Source of the DNA: an uncultured Oscillibacter sp. | GTDB taxonomy: Bacteria > Bacillota_A > Clostridia > Oscillospirales > Oscillospiraceae | Length of the DNA stretch: 5,205 bases | Direction: 5' to 3' | NCBI GenBank assembly: GCA_948902155.1 | Contig: CAQVQZ010000150.1 | Coordinates: 1 to 5,205, forward strand | Shown here: in pieces, positions 1 through 5,205 of the stretch | Layout of the letters: every line of letters starts with the position of its first letter | Position numbering within the stretch: the first letter of the stretch is position 1 | Position numbers and translations under genes: made by a program | Notes under the pieces: generated by a model | What the model saw: only the letters and a program-made list of their open reading frames with translations | Databases searched by the model: none | Told to the model about the DNA's origin: nothing

Positions 1-2
1 AC

Positions 3-338
3 GGCAAGGAGCACTCCGCCGCCATCCGCATCCCCGCCTTCGGCGCGGTGTTCCTGCGGGGCGAGGGGACCTTCCCCAAGCCTAAGAAGGTGAAGGCCGT
101 CAAGGCTCCTAAGGCCGGGAAGGCGGACGAGGCCGCCGGGACTGCGGAAAAGCCGGCCAGGACGGCGGAGAAAAAGGCCACGGCCGTGGAGAAGGCGGCG
201 AAAGCCTCCGCCAAAACTTTAAAAAAAGTGATCAAAGCGCCCAGAACCCCGAAAGCCGCCAAGGAGTCCAAGGCAGACGCCAAGGCGGAAAAGAAGACCC
301 CCGGAAGGCCCAAAAAACAGGCAAAAGGAGCTGAATGA
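3..338 (+). CDS. glgB: 3' end of probable 1,4-alpha-glucan branching enzyme with Lys/Ala-rich C-terminal tail (partial)
   Basis: This frame is open from the window edge to the TGA at 336-338; the start lies upstream. The first ~20 residues read as the last strands of a beta-sandwich (IRIPAFGAVFL), resembling the C-terminal all-beta domain of GH13 enzymes, where branching enzymes end in a similar 'LPPLgalvL' strand. About 86 residues of low-complexity Lys/Ala sequence follow (roughly 25 Lys, few aromatics) and end in TPGRPKK. The branching-enzyme call rests on this short homologous end plus position directly before glgC; GlgB transfers oligoglucan segments to make alpha-1,6 branches in cytoplasmic glycogen. 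Another GH13 enzyme such as a debranching enzyme is possible. The coding status is firm because the frame ends 3 nt before glgC and its last codons contain the glgC ribosome binding site (AAGGAG, 325-330). The tail is not part of the usual GlgB fold. Confidence 0.68.
   Translation, partial: GKEHSAAIRIPAFGAVFLRGEGTFPKPKKVKAVKAPKAGKADEAAGTAEKPARTAEKKATAVEKAAKASAKTLKKVIKAPRTPKAAKESKADAKAEKKTPGRPKKQAKGAE
78..335 (+). other. Basic Lys/Ala-rich C-terminal tail of the GlgB-like protein
   Basis: This segment encodes 86 residues made largely of Lys, Ala, Pro, Glu and Thr. I count about 25 Lys and 3 Arg against 9 Asp/Glu, so the net charge is strongly positive. It has no hydrophobic core and no aromatic residue, so it is probably disordered or intermittently helical, like the tails of histone H1 or AlgP-type bacterial proteins. 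A TPGRPKK motif near the end resembles the GRP core of an AT-hook. The DNA includes an A-rich patch (213-227) with a TTA codon, unusual in this GC-rich window. The function is unknown; nucleic-acid, polyphosphate or protein binding are all inferences. Confidence 0.75.
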
Positions 339-341
339 GAC

Positions 342-1543
<1,202 letters not shown>

Positions 1544-1547
<4 letters not shown>

Positions 1548-2656
1548 ACGGACTGCATGGAATCATTTTCACCTATGAGCGCCGCGGCAACCTCCAGGAG
1601 CTGGGCTCCATCCGCTCCTCCGCGTCCATTCCCTTCGGCGGGAGGTTCCGGGCGGTGGACTTTGCCCTCTCCGGCCTGGTCAACGCCGGGGCCACCGACG
1701 TGGGCATCATTCTTCACGGCCATTACCAGAGCCTGCTGGACCACCTGGGCACCGGCAAGGACTGGGACCTGAGCCGCAAGCGGGGCGGCCTGCGGCTGCT
1801 GCCTCCCTTCAATTATAAGGGCGACTGGGGCGCGATGCCCTACCGGGGCCACATGGAGGCCCTGTCCGCCGTGCGGTCCTATCTGGAGGATATCCGGCAG
1901 GACTACGTGGTGATGATCGACGGCGACCTGGTGGCCAACCTGCCCCTGACCGAGATCTATGAGAGCCATTTGAAATCCGGCGCGGACATCACCGCCGTCT
2001 GCGCCAACGACAGCTTCATGACCGAGGACGGCACCTACTTCCAGGTGGGCGAGGGCGGACGGGTCACGGAGGTCTTCGTCCATCCCCACACGCCCAGGGG
2101 GCTCCGGGGGCTGGGCACCTACGTCGTGTCCAAGAAGCTGCTGCTGGAGCTGGTGGACGACTGCTCCGCCAAGGACCAGATCAGCTGGCGGGGCGACGTG
2201 CTCCAGGCCCGGAAGGAGACGCTGAAAATCCAGAGCTATATCTTCAAGGGCTACGCCGCGCAGATCCGCTCCGTGCAGGAATACTATGACCGCAGCATGC
2301 AGCTGCTGGACCCCGCCATCCGGGCGGACCTGTTCTGCGCCAAGCGGCCTGTCCGCGCCAAAAACGCGGACCTCAGCTCCACTTATATCGGCGCGGGCGG
2401 CAGGTGCGTCAACTCCCTGTTCGGCGACGGCTGCTCCATCGAGGGCGTGGTGGAGAACTCCATCCTGTTCCCCGGCGTCGTGGTCGAGGCGGGCGCTGTG
2501 GTGCGCAACTGCGTGGTGTTCAAGGAGTGCGTCATCCGGAAGGATGCGCAGCTGAGCTACATCATCGCCGACAAGGATGTGGAGGTTCTTCCCGGCCGGA
2601 CGCTGATGGGCCACGCCACGTATCCCATCGTCCTGGCCAAGGGCAGCAAGGTGTAA
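1544..2656 (+). CDS. glgD: GlgD, non-catalytic/regulatory subunit of ADP-glucose pyrophosphorylase
   Basis: This 370-residue GlgC paralogue has the same architecture: a nucleotidyltransferase-like domain (1 to about 250), then a left-handed beta-helix with [21 protein letters not shown] repeats. It keeps [15 protein letters not shown] and WDL...GGLRLLPPF. The substrate-handling motifs are degraded: the glycine-rich loop of GlgC (GGQGSRL) is replaced by YERRGNL (11-17), the Lys of AKPAVPFGG is replaced by Ser26, and the FAEKP lysine by His180 (FVHP). An Asp at the catalytic position (DGD, Asp128) remains. This is the known Firmicutes GlgD pattern, in which GlgD alone has little or no activity but forms hetero-oligomers with GlgC and alters its kinetics. 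Length is typical. The start is fixed by the AGGAGGTG and the 4-nt overlap with glgC. A terminator hairpin begins 6 nt after the stop. Confidence 0.95.
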
Positions 2657-2661
2657 TTATC

Positions 2662-2695
2662 CATAAAAGGGGGGCGGCCTCGTCCCCCTTTTATG
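2662..2695 (+). terminator. Rho-independent terminator after glgD
   Basis: A perfect 12-bp inverted repeat, CATAAAAGGGGG (2662-2673) and CCCCCTTTTATG (2684-2695), encloses a 10-nt loop just after the glgD stop. The A4-G5/C5-T4 arrangement is typical of an intrinsic terminator whose T-run pairs with an upstream A-run. The U tract is only four bases before ATG, so termination may be partial. Near-symmetry would let it act from either direction, but no convergent gene is seen. Confidence 0.75.
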
Positions 2696-2699
2696 ATTG

Positions 2700-2730
2700 A
2701 AAGGCCGGATTGACCGGGGAGCCTTTTTTT
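2700..2730 (+). terminator. Second terminator-like hairpin with T7 tract, overlapping the glgA promoter
   Basis: AAAGGC (2700-2705) pairs with GCCTTT (2721-2726), and inside it CGG (2706-2708) pairs with CCG (2714-2716) around an ATTGA loop. A GGGA bulge (2717-2720) interrupts the right arm. Seven T residues (2724-2730) begin in the stem and run past it, as in an intrinsic terminator. The bulge weakens the stem. The same bases form the -35 box and spacer of the glgA promoter, so the hairpin may partly be coincidence. Confidence 0.4.
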
Positions 2731-2738
2731 GGTATACT
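2710..2738 (+). promoter_or_regulatory. Sigma-A-type promoter for glgA-glgP
   Basis: TTGACC (2710-2715) matches the -35 consensus at five of six bases. TATACT (2733-2738) matches the -10 consensus at five of six. The spacer is exactly 17 nt, and a TG one base before the -10 box (2730-2731) provides an extended -10 element. Transcription would start near 2744-2746, giving a leader of about 95 nt before the glgA start. This is the best housekeeping promoter I find in the window, and it suggests glgA-glgP can be transcribed independently of glgC-glgD. Confidence 0.82.
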
Positions 2739-2745
2739 GTAAAGA

Positions 2746-2811
2746 GGCGCCGTTCCGGCTTTGAATCGTTTGATCCTCCCTCCGGACCCTGCGGGTCTTC
2801 GGCGGAACGCC
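2746..2811 (+). promoter_or_regulatory. Structured 5' leader of the glgA transcript
   Basis: The untranslated leader can fold into two stacked helices. The outer helix pairs CGTTCCG (2751-2757) with CGGAACG (2803-2809); an alternative register adds GGCG (2746-2749) with CGCC (2808-2811). The inner hairpin pairs GACCC with GGGTC around a TGC loop (2785-2797), extended by CCG/CGG (2782-2784 with 2800-2802) across a two-base bulge. The fold leaves the ribosome binding site at 2827 free. I recognise no known riboswitch class, and GC-rich DNA pairs easily by chance. Confidence 0.35.
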
Positions 2812-2826
2812 GGGGATGATATGAAA

Positions 2827-2832
2827 AAGGAG
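2827..2832 (+). promoter_or_regulatory. Ribosome binding site that sets the glgA start
   Basis: AAGGAG lies 6 nt before the ATG at 2839. The in-frame ATG at 2821 has only a weak GGGG upstream, and the in-frame TTG at 2761 has nothing convincing. The site therefore selects 2839, which also gives the family-standard N-terminus [13 protein letters not shown]. Confidence 0.85.
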
Positions 2833-2838
2833 AGTATT

Positions 2839-4770
2839 ATGAAAATTCTGTATGTGACCAGCGAAGCGGTCCCCTTCTGCAAAACCGGCGGGCTTGCCGA
2901 CGTGGCGGGTTCCCTGCCCCCCGCCCTGGCGGAGCAGGGCGCAGAGGTGGCGGTGGTCCTGCCCCTCTACGAGCGGGTCCGGGACCGTTTCGGCAGCCAG
3001 CTGAAATTTGAGTGCTACGACTACGTGGACCTGGCGTGGCGGCACAGCTACTGCGGCCTCTTCTCCATGGAGAAGGACGGCGTGACCTGGTACTTCCTGG
3101 ACAACGAGCAGTATTTCAACCGGGGCGCCCTCTACGGCCAGTCCGACGACGGCGAGCGCTTCGCCTTCTTCTCCCGGGCCGTGGTGCGGATGCTGGACCA
3201 CTTCAAGTTCTGGCCCGAGGTCGTCCACTGCAACGACTGGCAGTCCGCGCTGGTGCCCATCTACCTGAAGGACGACGGCGTGCGGGAGGAGCGCTACCGC
3301 TCCCTCAAGACCGTGGTCACCATCCATAACATCGAGTACCAGGGCCGGTACAACCCCTACGTCCTGGGCGACCTCTTCGGCCTGGACGCCGGATGGGTCA
3401 AGGACGGCACTCTGCTCATGGACGGCGACGCCAACCTGCTCAAGGGCGCCATCCTCTGCGCCGACGCCGTCAACGCCGTCTCCCCCACCTACGCCAACGA
3501 GCTGAAAATGCCCTACTTCGCCCACCGGATGGAGGGCATCATGCGCCAGTGCTCCGACAAGCTCTCCGGCGTGCTCAACGGCATCGACATGAAGCTCTAC
3601 GACCCCAGGACCGACAGCCGCATCTTCCAGAACTTCTCCGCCGGGGACATGGCCGGCAAGGAGGCGTGCAAGGTCCAGCTCCAGCGGATGGTGGGCCTGC
3701 GGGAAGAGGCCCAGACGCCCATCGTCGGCATGGTCAGCCGCCTGGTGTCCCACAAGGGCCTGGACCTGATCTGCGAGGTGCTCCACGACATGATGGAGCT
3801 GCCCATGCAGCTGGTGGTGCTGGGCACCGGCGACCAGCGGTATGAGGACTTCTTCGGCTGGGCCGCCCAGCAGTACCCCGGCCGGATGTCTGTCCGGATG
3901 GACTACAACGAGGATTTGTCCATGGCCATCTACGCCGGCGCGGACCTGTTCCTCATGCCCTCCAAGAGCGAGCCCTGCGGCCTGAGCCAGATGATCGCCA
4001 TGCGCTACGGCACGGTGCCCATCGTCCGGGAGACCGGCGGCCTGAAGGACACCGTCCAGCCCTGCGAGTCCTGGCGGGACGCGGGCAACGGCTTCAGCTT
4101 CGCCAACTACTCCAGCGGCGACATGCTCCACGTCATCCGGGAGGCCGTGTATCTGTACAAGGATTATCCCGACGTCTTCGCGCGGCTGCGGCAGCGGGCC
4201 ATGTCCTGCGATTTCAGCTGGGCCAGAAGCGCCAGGGAGTATCTGCGGATTTACGCCACCATTACCGGGCAGACCTGGCCTATCCCCGCCGATACCATGC
4301 GGGCGAAGTCCCGGAATGAGAGCGAGCCGGTGGAAGAGGCCGCTCCTGTCGAAGAAGCTGCTCCCGCTGTAGAGGCTGCGCCTGTTGAGGAAGCTGCGCC
4401 CGTTGTGGAGGCTGCGCCTGTTGAGGAAGCCGCTCCCGTTGAAGAGGCTGCGCCTGTCGGGGAAGCCGCCCCTGTCGCAGAGGCTGCGCCTGTTGAGGAA
4501 GCCGCTCCCGTTGTGGAAGCCGCGCCTGTGGAAGAGAAGCCCGCCGCGGAGGTCGCGGAGGAAATTGCTCCCGTAGCGGAGGCCGCTCCCGCCGAAGCGC
4601 CCAAGAAGCGCGGCCGGAAGCCCAAGGCGGAGAAGGAAGCCGCCAAAGCGGAAAAGGAAGCCGCCAAGGACGTGAAGAAGTCCGAAAAGAAGGCCGGGAA
4701 AGCCGAAAAGACGGAGAAGAAAACCGCCGCCAAGAAAACAACTACCCGCAAAAAGAAGTCCGAGGAGTAA
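2839..4770 (+). CDS. glgA: Glycogen synthase GlgA (GT5) with long acidic-repeat plus basic C-terminal extension
   Basis: The 643-residue product has a complete GT-B glycogen synthase core (about 1-480), which transfers glucose from ADP-glucose to alpha-1,4-glucan ends. Visible motifs are the ADP-glucose-binding KTGGL (15-19), HCNDW (130-134), TIHNIEYQG (161-169), [27 protein letters not shown] with Arg301 and Lys306, and SEPCGLSQM with the catalytic-region Glu378. The family is normally about 475-480 residues, so roughly 160 residues are extra. They form an acidic Glu/Ala/Pro/Val repeat (about 496-588), then a Lys/Ala tail (589-643) with the AT-hook-like KKRGRKPK. The tail is in frame with no sign of frameshift and ends with GAGGAG, which serves glgP. 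It has its own promoter, and glgP follows after 8 nt. Core function is certain; tail function is unknown. Confidence 0.96.
   Translation: MKILYVTSEAVPFCKTGGLADVAGSLPPALAEQGAEVAVVLPLYERVRDRFGSQLKFECYDYVDLAWRHSYCGLFSMEKDGVTWYFLDNEQYFNRGALYGQSDDGERFAFFSRAVVRMLDHFKFWPEVVHCNDWQSALVPIYLKDDGVREERYRSLKTVVTIHNIEYQGRYNPYVLGDLFGLDAGWVKDGTLLMDGDANLLKGAILCADAVNAVSPTYANELKMPYFAHRMEGIMRQCSDKLSGVLNGIDMKLYDPRTDSRIFQNFSAGDMAGKEACKVQLQRMVGLREEAQTPIVGMVSRLVSHKGLDLICEVLHDMMELPMQLVVLGTGDQRYEDFFGWAAQQYPGRMSVRMDYNEDLSMAIYAGADLFLMPSKSEPCGLSQMIAMRYGTVPIVRETGGLKDTVQPCESWRDAGNGFSFANYSSGDMLHVIREAVYLYKDYPDVFARLRQRAMSCDFSWARSAREYLRIYATITGQTWPIPADTMRAKSRNESEPVEEAAPVEEAAPAVEAAPVEEAAPVVEAAPVEEAAPVEEAAPVGEAAPVAEAAPVEEAAPVVEAAPVEEKPAAEVAEEIAPVAEAAPAEAPKKRGRKPKAEKEAAKAEKEAAKDVKKSEKKAGKAEKTEKKTAAKKTTTRKKKSEE
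4333..4530 (+). repeat. Eleven tandem 18-nt repeats encoding xEAAPV hexapeptides in GlgA
   Basis: Eleven consecutive in-frame 18-nt units encode hexapeptides of the form (E/V/G/A)EAAP(V/A), residues 499-564. Six units read EEAAPV; the rest differ mostly at the first position. At DNA level there are longer copies: a 33-nt stretch at 4408-4440 is identical to 4480-4512, offset by four units, and its first 21 nt also occur at 4372-4392. Such identity points to recent replication slippage or unequal exchange. Unit length is a multiple of three, so copy-number change keeps the frame. A degenerate continuation runs to about 4602. The encoded segment is strongly acidic and Pro/Ala-rich, so it is probably an extended linker. 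Confidence 0.95.
4603..4767 (+). other. Basic Lys/Ala-rich C-terminal tail of GlgA
   Basis: The last 55 residues contain about 21 Lys and 3 Arg against 10 Asp/Glu. They open with KKRGRKPK, whose RGRKP resembles an AT-hook core, continue with two tandem AEKEAAK heptads (likely helical), and end in Lys-rich sequence. Composition closely parallels the tail of the GlgB-like protein at 78-335. The contrast with the preceding acidic repeat makes the GlgA extension bipolar in charge. Confidence 0.8.
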
Positions 4771-4778
4771 GAACGCCT

Positions 4779-5205
4779 ATGAGATCGATTACGACGAAAG
4801 AACTGGAAAAAACCCTGTCCGCCAAGCTGATGACCAACTTCGGCAAAGCCGCCGACGAGGCCATGGACGGCGAGATGATGCGGGCCAGCGCCCTGGTCCT
4901 TCGGGACATGATGGCCCTGCGGGAGGTCGAGACCCGCAAGAAGACCCGCAAAAACCAGAAAAAGCAGGTCCACTACCTGTCCATGGAGTTCCTGATGGGC
5001 CGGAGCCTGATCAAGAACGCCTACAACCTGGGGGTGCTCCCCCAGCTGAAGGAGGCCCTGGAAAACCTGGGCTTCAAGGCGGCGGACATCTTTGAGATGG
5101 AGCCCGACGCGGCTCTGGGCAACGGCGGCCTGGGCCGCCTGGCCGCCTGCTATCTGGACTCCATGACCACCCTGGAGATTCCCGCCACCGGCTACTCCAT
5201 CTGCT
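4779..5205 (+). CDS. glgP: Glycogen/maltodextrin phosphorylase, N-terminal part (partial, runs off window)
   Basis: The frame is open from the ATG at 4779 to the window end, giving 142 complete codons. Glycogen phosphorylase (GT35, pyridoxal-phosphate dependent) releases glucose-1-phosphate from alpha-1,4-glucan ends. Diagnostic N-terminal motifs are present: YLSMEFLMGRSL (66-77) and PDAALGNGGLGRLAACYLDS (109-128), followed by IPATGYSI. The catalytic centre and PLP-binding lysine lie beyond the window. GAGGAG (4762-4767), formed by the last glgA codons, sits 11 nt before the start. The 8-nt gap after the glgA stop and the lack of a promoter between them indicate co-transcription with glgA. 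The N-terminus is slightly Lys/Arg-rich around 53-63, but this falls where phosphorylases normally have a basic segment. It could be annotated as maltodextrin phosphorylase; the context favours glycogen turnover. Confidence 0.95.
   Translation, partial: MRSITTKELEKTLSAKLMTNFGKAADEAMDGEMMRASALVLRDMMALREVETRKKTRKNQKKQVHYLSMEFLMGRSLIKNAYNLGVLPQLKEALENLGFKAADIFEMEPDAALGNGGLGRLAACYLDSMTTLEIPATGYSIC

Noticed and set aside
2746..2811. Known riboswitch or T-box in the glgA leader
   Set aside because: I see no T-box sequence or other class-defining motif, and the leader is too short for many classes.
2816..2824. Two-codon minigene ATG-ATA-TGA just before glgA
   Set aside because: It is too short to be distinguished from chance and has no clear ribosome binding site.
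2761..2838. Longer glgA starts at TTG 2761 or ATG 2821
   Set aside because: The 2761 start would lie only about 16 nt from the predicted transcription start with no good binding site. The 2821 start lacks a strong one and its own first codons contain the AAGGAG serving 2839. The 2839 start gives the family-standard N-terminus.
4333..4530. CRISPR-like or intergenic repeat array
   Set aside because: The repeats are contiguous 18-nt units without spacers, perfectly in frame with glgA and coding for a hexapeptide pattern.
4318..4770. Extension of GlgA as a frameshift or misassembly artefact fusing another gene
   Set aside because: The frame is continuous, the tail resembles that of the GlgB-like protein, it ends with a binding site well placed for glgP, and no separate gene start is seen. 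Repeat copy number could still be misassembled.
4929..4970. Basic segment at the GlgP N-terminus as a third member of the tail family
   Set aside because: It directly precedes the conserved YLSMEF motif, where phosphorylases normally have basic residues, and it is not an added terminal tail.

Overview
The window is the core of a glycogen (ADP-glucose pathway) gene cluster, all on the + strand. The order is 3' end of a probable glgB (branching enzyme), glgC, glgD, an intergenic control region, glgA, and the start of glgP. Separate GlgC and GlgD subunits are a Firmicutes hallmark. High GC content with G/C-ending codons, strong AGGAGG-type ribosome binding sites and a near-consensus sigma-A promoter fit a GC-rich gut clostridium of the Oscillospiraceae type (Flavonifractor/Oscillibacter-like). 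That placement is an inference; no rRNA or other marker gene is present.

Layout: 1-338 ends the upstream enzyme with an 86-residue Lys/Ala-rich tail. glgC (342-1547) starts 3 nt after that stop. glgD (1544-2656) overlaps glgC by ATGA, which suits coupled synthesis of the two subunits. The 182-nt gap 2657-2838 holds a terminator hairpin, a second terminator-like hairpin with a T7 tract, a strong promoter (TTGACC-17-TATACT with TG extension) built into that second hairpin, and a structured leader. glgA (2839-4770) follows, then glgP (4779 to beyond the window) after 8 nt. The cluster is therefore probably two transcription units, (glgB)-glgC-glgD and glgA-glgP, with possible read-through.

Pathway: GlgC (catalytic), with GlgD as its probable regulatory partner, makes ADP-glucose. 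GlgA adds glucose to alpha-1,4 chains, GlgB adds alpha-1,6 branches, and GlgP releases glucose-1-phosphate from chain ends. Synthesis and breakdown are thus encoded together.

The enzymes are ordinary in their cores. The unusual feature is their C-termini. The GlgB-like protein ends in a basic Lys/Ala tail. GlgA carries about 160 extra residues: an acidic stretch built of 11 tandem EEAAPV-type hexapeptides, then a 55-residue basic Lys/Ala tail. Both basic tails contain AT-hook-like GRP/RGRKP motifs. These appendages, and the promoter/terminator overlap upstream of glgA, are the items most worth following up. I see no CRISPR, mobile element, RNA gene or defence system.
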